From the NCBI RefSeq assembly GCF_947179165.1, contig NC_077247.1, positions 46,916,935 through 46,980,934 of the forward strand: DNA of 64,000 nucleotides, written 5' to 3'. Below the pieces are notes generated by a model. That model worked only from the letters and a program-made list of their open reading frames with translations. It was not told the origin of the DNA and did not search any database. The position numbers and the translations under genes were made by a program. Each line of letters starts with the position of its first letter. The first letter of the stretch is position 1. This stretch comes from Solanum dulcamara. Taxonomy: Eukaryota; Streptophyta; Magnoliopsida; Solanales; Solanaceae. Below, in pieces: positions 11,801 to 21,918 of this stretch.

Positions 11801-12480
11801 TGATGTCTGAATCTTAATAGCTGCTCTGTCCTCAATAGGCATTCCAAGTTCCCTTTGATTCTTGATCAAGACACCATTGGTTATTTTAGAAGGCTCTTTC
11901 TGCAGGAGATTATCCCCTATGCATCCATTAGATTTTTTGATCACTGATGTTCCCTGTCTCAAACTAAAAATATGAATCCAGTTGATCTTATAAAGTAATG
12001 GTGATTCTTAAATTTATAATAAAATATTGAAGGAATGGGTTGTCATGGACTAATGATTGCGGAAGCAGGATATCCAATAATGATAGATCTTGTTGCCTTA
12101 AGAGTACAATTTTTGTTTGAAGCACCATACAGAAATTTTAATTTGTGGTCTTAAGAGCTAAGAGTACAACTTTTTGTTTGAAGCACCAATTAAAAAGAAA
12201 AGGAAAAAGAGAGCGAAAAGAACAAAGCATTTAAACTTGGTAATCAGAGACAGCAGCCTGTTTTTTTTCCTAAGATCCTAAATACAATGTTAATCAAGCA
12301 CCTTCCCTTTCTTGCCCACAATTACTATCACATTATGTAATATTATTATTCAGTAGGGACATCTAAGGAAAATGCATTAGCAACGAGACAAGTATGACAG
12401 CTTACCTTTATTTTTTTCGATCTCCCATCCTTTGCTTTTCTCATACCGATTACATTCTTAAGCCAGTCTACAGAACCCAT
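8868..12480 (-). CDS. IQ67-domain (IQD) calmodulin-binding protein
   Basis: Five exons on the minus strand: 12406-12480, 11786-11953, 10085-10312, 9226-9339 and 8868-9143, all junctions in phase 0, giving 286 residues. The start MGSVDWLKNVIGMRK is the usual IQD N-terminus. The IQ67 domain begins in exon 2 (AAIKIQTSFRAYV) and continues in exon 3 (ARKTLRRLKG...IRARRAHM); the phase-0 intron inside the first IQ motif is a hallmark of this family. Exon 4 carries WSGGPETMEVILARIHQREE, and exon 5 has GKANWGWSWMDRWVAARPWE and a basic tail. IQD proteins bind calmodulin and act as scaffolds on microtubules, at the plasma membrane or in the nucleus. Intron 1 has a choice of acceptors 10 nt apart (11964 and 11954); only the inner one keeps the frame. 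Introns 2 and 3 hold several small retroposons. Confidence 0.92.
9504..9536 (-). repeat. SINE-like 3' end stub in the flank of IQD exon 4
   Basis: Read on the minus strand, this stub reads GGGACTAAGGCGGAGTAG followed by (TTG)n. This is the conserved tail of TTG-ended tRNA-related SINEs common in Solanaceae. Only about 33 bp is present. A matching TAGAG on each side is too short to count as a proven target duplication. Confidence 0.5.
9907..9947 (-). mobile_element. 41-bp stub of an RTE LINE 3' end with 19-bp target duplication
   Basis: Within IQD intron 3. Read on the minus strand, the stub is CCCCAGACCCCACGTTGTGG, then GATTTCACTGGG and TTGTTGTTG. This matches the last bases of the longer RTE copies at 34.9 and 60.5 kb. 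It is flanked by the perfect repeat AATTTAGTTGAATGATCAA at 9888-9906 and 9948-9966. This is an extreme 5' truncation of a target-primed insertion. Confidence 0.88.
10595..10694 (+). mobile_element. 5'-truncated TTG-tailed SINE with 17-bp target duplication
   Basis: Within IQD intron 2. The body ends with CATAGCCGACCCCAACTAGT, then a GATTGAGGC block and a T/G-rich tail, the 3' module of a widespread Solanaceae SINE type (TS-like, by recollection). It is bounded by CAAAGGTTTGAAAGATA at 10578-10594 and 10695-10711. The tRNA-like head is missing. Confidence 0.75.
10733..10899. repeat. Stowaway-type MITE
   Basis: About 167 bp, starting CTCCCTCTACTCCACTTCG and ending AGTGAAACTGAGGGAG, with TA on both sides (10731-10732 and 10900-10901). 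It lies 22 bp downstream of the SINE duplication, in the same IQD intron. Confidence 0.8.
12099..12186. repeat. Tandem duplication of about 28 bp in IQD intron 1
   Basis: AAGAGTACAATTTTTGTTTG followed by AAGCACCA at about 12099 is repeated with minor change at about 12159. This is a simple local duplication, with no other signature. Confidence 0.65.
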
Positions 12481-15400
12481 TGCAGGTGCTTGTTATATAA
12501 GTCTTACTCAGCTGCAGCTCACAGAAAATGGAACATGGAACAGTATTAGTTAGGAAAATATCAAGATTGAAGGTATATCTATTACATATGCCAGGCTCTT
12601 ATATTTTCTTGCAAGTGGATATTTCAAATGGTTGCACTATCCATGAAAATGTTCTTTAAACTAATCAAATTGACAACAAGAAGCCCTTTTACCCATAAAA
12701 AAGAATAAAAGGAGAAGTAACACTACATAACAGATAAAGAATGAAGCACACAAAAGACAGGCCTACAAGTTTAATAGTCGGAAATTTCACACTGTCTAAT
12801 CGGTGATTAAATTAATTTATATTGGATTTCTGTTTCCTTTAAAGACTTGATGATAGTCTTTTAAATATATCTGAGTTACTTTACAGGCAGCACCAAATTC
12901 TTAATCGTTGGCTCGTGTTAACTTCATATTTCTCATTGGTGGTCTGCAGGGAGGTGAGAAATTTTGGTTGACTACAACTCTAGAAGGAAAATGTGTGATC
13001 ATTACTTCCTAAACTCTGCCAAGATTAGGTTATGTTACCATAACAAGGTATAAGTGCTACTAATATTCAAGGAACTATTGAACAACGAGTGGAATAACTA
13101 AATACAGATAGTCCAAAAGTGAGAATGAAATAATGGTGCCCTGGGCCAAAAAAGCTATTCCCATATACTCACATAATCATTCAAACGACTTGTTAAAAGA
13201 AGTTCACGCAGCCTAGCCGCTTGACTACATCAGGAATTACTTATTATTACAAAAAACTTCACCTGAGCAGAGAAATACACAGTTCTCCCCGAATAATTAG
13301 CAAGCAACCAATTAATAACCCCACATCTTCCAACCATTATAAGAAAATTATCTAACATCTTACATATTTTACAACTGAAATGTTAGGTACTGCTTAATAA
13401 ATCTCTTATACAAACAACTAGTTTGGATCTCCTTATGATAAGTATTGTCTGAAGCACAACTGCCTGACCTAAAAGATTAACCCTGGAAACCTGTCACAAA
13501 ATTTCGACCGTGCACAACTTTGTAATGTTCAATGAACAAATGCCTCGTCCGTTTACACCCTAAGCACACAAACTTCAGTCAAACTACTATAACTGTAAAG
13601 ATCCATTATGTGCTTAGACCTGTTTGATTTAGTCAGAACAAGAATGAACTTGCAAAGCCACTTAGTTCAAATTAGTCATTCTATATAATCAATTATGAAT
13701 GAAGAGCAACAGGAAGTAACCTAGAGAAATTGAATCAATTCAAATACACATGACTTATTACTTATTCATGATCTAGGTATCGATTCCACTGATCTATAAT
13801 TCATCCATTTATTCTATGCTAGTGTACAAGAGAAAAGCTCAATAATTTACCACCACCAACAACATATCCAGTGGAATTTCACAAGTGTGGTCTAGTATAT
13901 GCACACCTTAGCACTACCTTCTCGTGGTAAAGAGGTTGTTTCTGAAAGACCTCGGCTCAATAATTTACCAAAATCATCTTAATTTCAATTTGGACTCTCA
14001 ATCCACAAGCCCGTATCATCTCCTAATTTGACTTCTACTACCAAATTGTAACATCTTTAAACACATCTACTGACAGAAACAATATGAAGGAACCAATAAT
14101 CAATCAAGATGACATCTTTTGATTGCTTTTTCCCATTAAGCAGACAGATTCTAATTTCTCTATGAGATTTCGAGAAAATAAATAACACCCATAAACATAT
14201 ATCCACCATAGACTAAGAAGAAGAGATAAAAATGTGAACTTTGAAACACAGAACAGAATAAACAAATAGTGGCTACAAGAAAGCATACCAGAGAAAAAAA
14301 ACCTTCACTTGTTAGCTGTTTCTAGAAAATGGGGCATTTCCAAAATGCAAAGTTAAAACAGAATAAAAAGAGGAAAACCAAGTGACAGAGTAGTGATGGC
14401 AGTGGCAAAAAATAGGATGAGTAGAAGAGAAGAAATACTTGAGAAAGATGACATAAAAAAGAAAAGAAAAAACAAAAGGTTGGTACAATTTGATTGTTGT
14501 TGTGTGGAATATTGATATTTTGGCATGGCCCCCATGACACAAAGTTGTTGAGCATGTTTTCCAAAATAAGTTGAATCAGATATATATTTGTTGGACTAAA
14601 AAGGAGCAATAAATTTACTCTGTTAAAATTGGATTAGAAAAATGGGTCTTTCTGTCCTTAATCAAAGGAATCCCAATCAAGTTTTTTTGTTCTATATTAG
14701 TCAATAAACTGCTGCTGTAGGGACAGCACAACCACCATGGCATCCTTTCGGGTTTTGATTGAGATGTTCCTAATCCTTATTAGCACTAAATTATAGGCAA
14801 TCGTTATGGCATAGTTGTTTTGTACTTTTGCTATTCACTTGTCTTTTCAATTCTACTTTACTTAAATTAAGGGTTTCAACTTTCATAAGGTAGAAATAAG
14901 ATTGTGATATATTATCCTCTCAAAATTCTATTGTTATTGTGTAAATGATAGAGAATCGACAATTATTTTTTTTCTAATATGCACAGTATAAATCCTGCTT
15001 TAAACCTCTATTGTAATAGTCGCTCAACTTACTCGGTCATCTTTGTGGTTTTCGTAGACCATCTATCAAGAGTAGACAATGGAAACATTGTACTCGGGTA
15101 CGTTTGTGGGGAAAAAATAGGGTCTTTACCCTAATATCTTTTTCACTTTTTTTTTAATTTCAATCTAATGTTTGATATCCACTTTAGGTCAATTCGTGTC
15201 GAAAAAATTTAAATTCACTTTGGAGGCAAAGCTCTCCATATAGAAGCTAACTCTATTCTCAATACTTGAAATTTCGAATTAAGGATGTCTAACTACTTAC
15301 TCCATCATAATCAAAAATTATTATGGATCCACATAAACTCAATAACTTTTACTCAAATCATATATATATATATTAAAAAATTTAAATATTACATAAACTT

Positions 15401-17281
15401 CTAGATCCAACTTTGACCACAACCTTTGGTGTTTGACATAAAACAGTTCTTTTTGCGTTATAAACTACTCTTATAAGGGCAAATTATTCGTTAGTTTTGC
15501 AAAAAGTGTTTGTTTGAGCCAAATCTTTAATGGAAGCACATAATTCACTTTTAAATTTTTTCTGTAGCTCTAACAAACTCTTCTTTTTTTTTCTTTCTAA
15601 AAACTCAATAACTGAGTGTGCAAACTCCAACAACAATTCAAATGCCACGCACCTTAATTTAAAAAGAACAAAGAAGCATAGGTTGTTGTTTTACTTGTTT
15701 ATCTTCCTTCTTTTTTATGCCACAATGATTGAGGATATGACAGAAAAATATTATTAATTATGCCAACTTAAGAATTAAGAATCCTCTATTGAATCTGATC
15801 TAGTGTGATCGACTAATCTTTTCTTATCCCTTCTTTTCAACATATTTTAAGGTCAAGATGGAAATCTTTTATTATCATCGTATCATATTATATATATTAT
15901 TAAAAGTGAGAAAATTCTAAGTCCAAAATTAGATTATCATTTTGCTCCTACACTAAATTAAATTGCTATAAAATATCTAATTGAAAGACTGTTTTACTCT
16001 TGATGCAAGTATGTTTTTCGCACAATTGTAAATATAAATTCATTAAAATAATAAAACTGAAGTCATAAAAAATTAAAGAGATAAAATGTGGGAGAGCCTT
16101 TTCAAATTGCCACCGAAATTGTTTTTAACTTCTTTGCTTATTAAAATATTAAATGGATTCAGTGATTGAATCATGGTAAGAAACTTAATAGATTTAATAT
16201 ATTTATTGCTCCCACCTTTCCTATTTCCTTATACTTCTTGAACTCCTACAAATTTCAAATGTTATTTATTTTGCTCATATTTAGATTGAGAGGCCTTCAC
16301 AGGAATATGGACAAATTTGAGAACTCATGCTTTTTACAGGAACTGTACTTTTTCTATTTTAGCTAGGCTTCTTATCTGTTATTTCTCTCAATTAGCTTAG
16401 ATAATTGAGTAGTGCTTTTAATATTATTATTCTAGTTAAGCTATCACAATGTAAATTCTCATAAGGATGAATATGTAGTTCCATGATGACGACTACAGAA
16501 GATTTTTAATAATACATAATTTTAATTTACTAGGATTCAACTATGTAACCTTTATTTATGCTCTAACCCTATGAGATTACTACCAAAATCTTTTTATTTT
16601 TCATCTTTTCCTTTTCTCCAAAAATTTTTTTTTTGAGCTAATTCGCATGTATCATGTTAGAATATACATCTATTAGTTTGACTTTATAATTATAGCATTA
16701 TAAAAAAGAAAATAGTTTAATCTTTCTAATTTTATATTTTAATTTGTTACCTGATAGGTTGTTATCAAGGAGTAGATTCAGAATATTTTAATTTTTCTTG
16801 TCAAGAAATGAACATATACTCCTATTTAATTATAAAATATCTTCAAACATATTGATAATTTGCAATATCTTGTGGCAACTTAGATAAAATATACTTTTAA
16901 TGCATATATCCAGAGACTAGTGAAAAAAATACAGAAGACAAATATCTTTTAGAAAATAAGGTATGTGTTATGTCTCTTTGCATGTATTAAAGTGGTCCAA
17001 TTATCATTATAATCTAATCCCAAAGCGTGCACACAACCAATGAATCATACACCAATTGCACATAATTATCTGTACATAATCTTAATTTATCTTGATATTA
17101 TGGGTTAGTTGTTGAATATTTAAGGTGATCAATGATCATTATTGTTGAGTTGTTTAATAATGTAATTGTAAGGTAGGAAAAATTATAGAGGAAAATGAGT
17201 AATAGATATTGTTGTTAGGTGCATTGGGGCCCTAATAGAAATAAGTGCGTTGAAAAAGTTGGGAGCCAGGTTGATGGAAAC
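12481..17281. other. Intergenic: IQD 5' flank
   Basis: No supportable coding gene. Open frames near 14.1-14.6, 15.5 and 16.2 kb are short, low-complexity and match no family I recognise. The part next to 12480 must hold the IQD promoter and 5' UTR. One retroposon stub lies at 13.85 kb. Confidence 0.55.
13853..13954 (-). mobile_element. 102-bp RTE LINE 3' end with 16-bp target duplication
   Basis: Read on the minus strand it begins CGAGGTCTTTCAGAAACAAC, passes through the GTGTGCATA...AGACCACACTTGTGAAATTCCACTGG region and ends at GTTGTTGGTGG. This parallels the RTE 3' UTR at 34.86-34.97 kb. GCTCAATAATTTACCA flanks it at 13837-13852 and 13955-13970. It is more diverged than the 9.9 kb copy, so probably older. 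Confidence 0.8.
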
Positions 17282-17355
17282 TGGTCCCGGCGGGGCTCGA
17301 ACCCGCGACCTTCGGCTCATAAGACCAACGCTCTAACCAACTGAGCTACGGGACC
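17282..17355 (-). tRNA. tRNA with anticodon UAU (tRNA-Ile by position)
   Basis: Read on the minus strand, all arms fold: acceptor GGTCCCG/CGGGACC (seven Watson-Crick pairs), D stem GCTC/GAGC, anticodon stem TTGGT/GCCGA with two G-U pairs, T stem GCGGG/CCCGC, and T loop TTCGAGC. The seven-base anticodon loop is CTTATGA, which puts UAU at 34-36 (decodes AUA, Ile) and G at 37. Internal boxes A (TAGCTCAGTTGG) and B (GGTTCGAGCC) are intact. A T run on the coding strand near 17250 can serve as a pol III terminator. No intron. Confidence 0.85.
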
Positions 17356-17836
17356 CCGTTGATCTTAAATTGATCTTTTTATATAATTCTACAAGATCAT
17401 ACTCGAGGGGCATTTTGTAGTTGTTGTGCTTGAGCAATAGTGATTATACTATGCTTAGTTTTTCACTTGCAATTGGTCACTGTTGCAAACAGATGGAACG
17501 TATTAAGAGTGTCTTTGCAATAGGTAACTACAGTGAAATATCACATCATATTAAAAATATTGTTAAACTTATTTTGCAAAAACACCTCTTCTTTCTCTTA
17601 ATTCTCTATAGCCCTAGGTTTAATGTAGCTTCAAACATGACAATACATAAAATCTAATCAAATACATCAAATGAGATAAAAATTCATGGAAATGATATAA
17701 CATGATCATTTCCTTTTTTTTTATTCAAAACCTTTTACAAGTCTTCATGAAAAAAAGATACATTTTTCCTTTTTCTTTTTGAGTTGAGAGAACGGGTTTT
17801 CTTAGGGTTGTGTGGGTACTATTATGATTATCATCA

Positions 17837-18502
17837 TTAGACCCAACCAAATACACATTCAAGAAGGTAAAACAGCACCACAGAGAAAGGGTATAGAGAA
17901 AATGCTAAGATACAAGTCCAAAGTGGATATGTGGTGCTGAAAAATGCAAGAACGCCAATTACAGAGCAAACCACCAAAATTATTAGCACTTCAGCTGAAT
18001 AATTCCATTTTAGATCCTTTATACACACCACAGCCAAAAGTGTTGCCATGCCCAGGATGTTGTTCATGATCACTCCTCCATATATCTGTCAAATAACAAT
18101 CACACTTTTAGAACAATCAAACTTCAAGTTTTTTTTTTTAAAGGTCAACACATCCAGTTTTTTTGTGTAATGTTAGACATTGACCAGTTAATTGTTTTCT
18201 TAAAAAATTACTCCCTTCATTTCTTTTTAAGTGTCTTGCTTTCCGTTTTAGTATGTTTTAAAAAGAACATCTCTTGTTATATTTGATAACTTTCTGAATC
18301 CAACATTGTACATGACTTGTTTGAGATCACAAAATTCAAAGAACATTTTGAGACACTACACATATCCTTAGTTTAACATCATAAGATTCAAAACTCTAAC
18401 TTCATGTCTAGTCAAACTAAGATACTTGAATTAAAATGGAGGGAGTACAAAAACAATAGTATAAAGGTTCTACAATCATAATAAAATGTTTGAACAAATC
18501 AT

Positions 18503-18534
<32 letters not shown>

Positions 18535-21500
18535 TTAAACCTCTGAGAATGTCAAAGATGCAGTTATTGAACTCTTTTGACTTGCTGGAAATATTGCTGC
18601 TATTGCCATTCTTGCATTTAGAGCTAGAGGTACCATAACAAAAGGGATAAGGAAAGAAGGAATCCCCATAGCATCTGATAAATCTTCTATGCTAGTCACT
18701 AGAGGTTTTGCACATAATGTCAGTATTGCAATCCCCAACAAAACTTGAAGCACAGATTTGTTAAATTTCCATGTCAACAAATAGTTGATTTCTCCATCCT
18801 TTTCCACCTCATACACTAATTTGTCAACTTCACTCCACATAATCTACAAAACAAAGCCACATATAGTGCTGAGATTTGTCAACTGTATTAAGCATTTGTG
18901 TTTAGATATATTTATAGAGAGCAATGCTAGCTACTTTACCTTGTCATATTCATCAATGGCCTTTTTCTTGTCTGGACATTTAGTCACACTAATGGCCTCA
19001 TTGAGCCATTTTGCCATCCCATGGACAAATTCATCTTCATCGATCATATCATTACCATTTCTATCAAAATCCCTCAACACTTTCTTGACAGTGTCATCGC
19101 GATTGATTTCAACTTCTCCAAATTTCACTGAACCTATTAGTTCTTCTAATTCAGGTTTTGTTATGGCGTTGTTCCCGTCAAAGTCATACTGATGGAAGAT
19201 CCTTCCACAATGTAAACAGAGATGAATAGAAATAGAAAGGTCTAAGCCTTTTATTCTTTGGATTTGATACTAATAATATAATGAATTCTTAAACTGTCAG
19301 CATGTACTGTTAAATTAACAAGAGCAACTTACTCTTTAATACGTTCGATATTGGGGGTTCCATCATCTTTGACAAGGTGTTCAGCTTCTAATGCTTGAGT
19401 TTGAACATGCTTCAAAAGTCTTGCCATTATATGCTCAATTTCAGCAATTTCATCCCTTTGCCTCTTACTATATTTCTCAACAGCCTGTTGAGGAAATTAT
19501 GATTGAAGCCACAAGTAATTCAATTACTCAATATGAATTGAACCTTACGATAAGTAAAGAGTTCACTTGCCTTGCGTAAAATCCTTTTAGAATTTGAATC
19601 ATCACTTTGAGCTAATTGTGTTGCTTCTTCGATCCATTTTTTGCATCCTTCGACAAACTCTTCCTCCTGGATTATTTTGTCGTTGTTTTGGTCAAAAGAA
19701 TTCAATATCTTAGAAATAGCATAATCCTTGTCCACGTCAACCTTCCCTGATTGCATTTCAAGAATAAGATTCTCCAGTTCAGCAAGTGTTAGGCATTTGT
19801 TGGCATCTCTATCAGTCTCTTGGAATAATCTGAAAAAGAAAAGGTTACAAATTAGTCTTATCATCTTCATTTATAATAGACTTCCTTGTTTTCTAAGATC
19901 TCTCATTACCTTTTAATGACATCAATATCAGGTTGCCCTTCTTCATTAATGAGCTTCCCTCTTGCATGCCTTTGTACATGATGCAGAAATCCTGTTAGCA
20001 AATGCTCATATTTGGAGTAGTTTAAACTTCTTTCTTGCATCCAAGGATCCAAAAACTGATGAATAAATTCATAAATTAAGAGCGATACACGAATCCAAGG
20101 CCTACAACTAGGATACATTCATGAGTACAAAATTTGTTAACAACATATGAACAGAGATGGATCCAGCATGTGGTAAAAGAAATAAAATTGGATATACGTA
20201 ATAACTAACATCCATTTCTAAATCTACCGACTCTAAATTCAGTATCCAACTCAGCAAATACAGAACATTCTTAGTGTTATCAGTTCGAAGTTTTGATTAC
20301 CTGGTATAGGAAGTATGACACCAAAAGAATGAGTGATACTGTAAGTGTGATGAAAATTAGAATACGCCTTCCAAGGAATGAGTTGAAAGCAGTGACTGGC
20401 TGAACTAGTACAAATGGGATCAAGGAAAGGAGCATAATTCCAGCAGTGTAAGTAGTTTCCTTGTCAATTGTAACGCCAGTTTCTGTAACATATACATATA
20501 TTTCAGCATAGAATTAAACAAAATATACTACATATCAGCAAATCAAATTCAAGAATGTGAAAGAAAGAATGAAATACCACTTAAGCCCTTCAATCTTTTG
20601 AAAGGTGAAGATTCTGCAGGTTGGAAAATTGGTTTATCTGTCATATTTTTAGTGCCATATATCAAACATATTCCCCACATTAAAGTGAGATTGAAGACTG
20701 TGGCTCCAACAGTAGTGCTAATTCCAGAAGAGATTTGGTTCTGAGCTTTCTCTTTACTAGCAGTAACTCCAGATGCTACAAAACAAAGTAACTTTAAATT
20801 CAGTCCAATTTGTTCATGTTGTTTAATTTCTATATCCATTTTACCTTCACCATGTCTACCATGTATAAACGATTCTCCAATTGATGACTTTTCAGTTTTT
20901 GAACATGAAGGCTTGCTTTTTAATTTCTTAGTCCTCTTCTTTAGCAGTTGCTTACACACAGCAAGCTGGCCTCATAACATATCTTAGCTAGACCAGTATT
21001 AGTTGGGATATCACATAAGAGGAATTCCATTATAGGAGTTCTCCAAAAGATATCCTGGTTGTCAAATTGCTAACAACTCGATTTTGTTCCTTTTTTCTGT
21101 CTTTGAAGGAGAGGGAACTAACGAACTCTACCTGGAATACCTATGTGTCTTAATTAAGTTGCTGATTGGAACTATGCTTATCCTGATAGGAAATAAGATA
21201 TTCAAATAAATACTAATTGTATAGTGAATCTTTATTCATCTACTGTAATTTCATGTAAATAGGAGGCAAGAAAACTAATACAAAATTTATTGAGAAAGCA
21301 AGCTAAACTTGGTGTACTATAGTCTATAGACCACTGAACCAACAGTTACATTAGGTAACACCAACTTCCTGCCTAGGGATGGCCCCGATCACATGGCTCT
21401 TACCGGAAGGACTTGGTTAAAAAATAAAGTTGCACCGTTGCTATTAGTTATAGCTTTTGGCAATGATGATAAGCGCTTAATCCTATCAAGTTATATTCCA

Positions 21501-21918
21501 AGCTTATTATTAATATAAATGACTAACCAATGACCATGATAATCCTGGGCAAAGTCTTCAAGATTTGAAAAATAGTGGCACCAAAAATGCCAGTGCCAAG
21601 AATATTGAAGAGAGTCTTGCTTCCTCTTGAGACTAGTCCTTCCCCTGTATTCAGCAAGTATTGGTACACTCCTATCAAGAAAATGTAGCCTGCAATGTTG
21701 TTTGCACATGGAAAAACACCATACACCTGGTGACATGTTTTGCCAGAAGAAGAAAGCAAGGGTGGCCTAAATTCTTGATTGCTAATAAGTTGATCAATCC
21801 CATATGAGATATTCAATAATTGGTTATTATCTGAAGAATTTAGCTTTAGAACTCTGCCTTGGACCTTCCCAAGTAGTAGAAAAATAAATGTGATAAAGCA
21901 TAGTGAAAGGCTTGCCAT
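17837..21918 (-). CDS. NCL: Sodium/calcium exchanger-like protein with EF-hands (NCL)
   Basis: Nine exons: 21528-21918, 20578-20775, 20301-20482, 19910-20055, 19571-19829, 19333-19484, 18940-19201, 18541-18843 and 17837-18085; 713 residues with phases consistent throughout. It belongs to the cation/Ca2+ exchanger superfamily; Arabidopsis NCL exchanges Na+ for Ca2+ at internal membranes and affects salt and Ca2+ balance. An N-terminal hydrophobic leader is followed by the first alpha repeat (LFNILGTGIFGATIFQILK, then SGVTASKEKAQNQISSG). The cytosolic loop has four EF-hand loops in two pairs, at about residues 312, 352, 449 and 489. The second alpha repeat is MVPLALNARMAIAAIF...LTFSEVIYGGVIMNNILG. 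The ATG at 21918 is used; codons just upstream are not ATG. Intron 5 has a GC donor. The boundary of intron 1 rests on family alignment, because an open frame runs into it. Confidence 0.9.
18211..18445. repeat. Stowaway-type MITE in NCL intron 8
   Basis: 235 bp from CTCCCTTCATTTCTTTTTAA to AATTAAAATGGAGGGAG, with TA at 18209-18210 and 18446-18447. The terminal inverted repeats match over about 16 bp. Confidence 0.82.
18503..18533. repeat. (GT)n(GA)n microsatellite next to a splice donor
   Basis: A compound dinucleotide repeat, TGTGTG... then AGAGAG.... On the transcribed strand it lies within about 10 nt downstream of the NCL intron 8 donor (GAG|GTTTAAC at 18540). Confidence 0.9.

Noticed and set aside
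14312..14609. Overlapping minus-strand frames rich in Phe and Leu
   Set aside because: Low-complexity AT-rich translation in three frames at once, with no conserved motif.
15530..15757. 75-codon plus-strand frame with a hydrophobic stretch
   Set aside because: The composition reflects poly-T/A tracts. No signal-peptide logic or homology, and no neighbouring exon.
20776..20959. Open frame extending NCL exon 2 upstream (KSKPSCSKTEKSS...)
   Set aside because: The alpha-repeat alignment joins exon 1 directly to SGVTASKEK through a good acceptor at 20776 in the correct phase. The extension would break the repeat.
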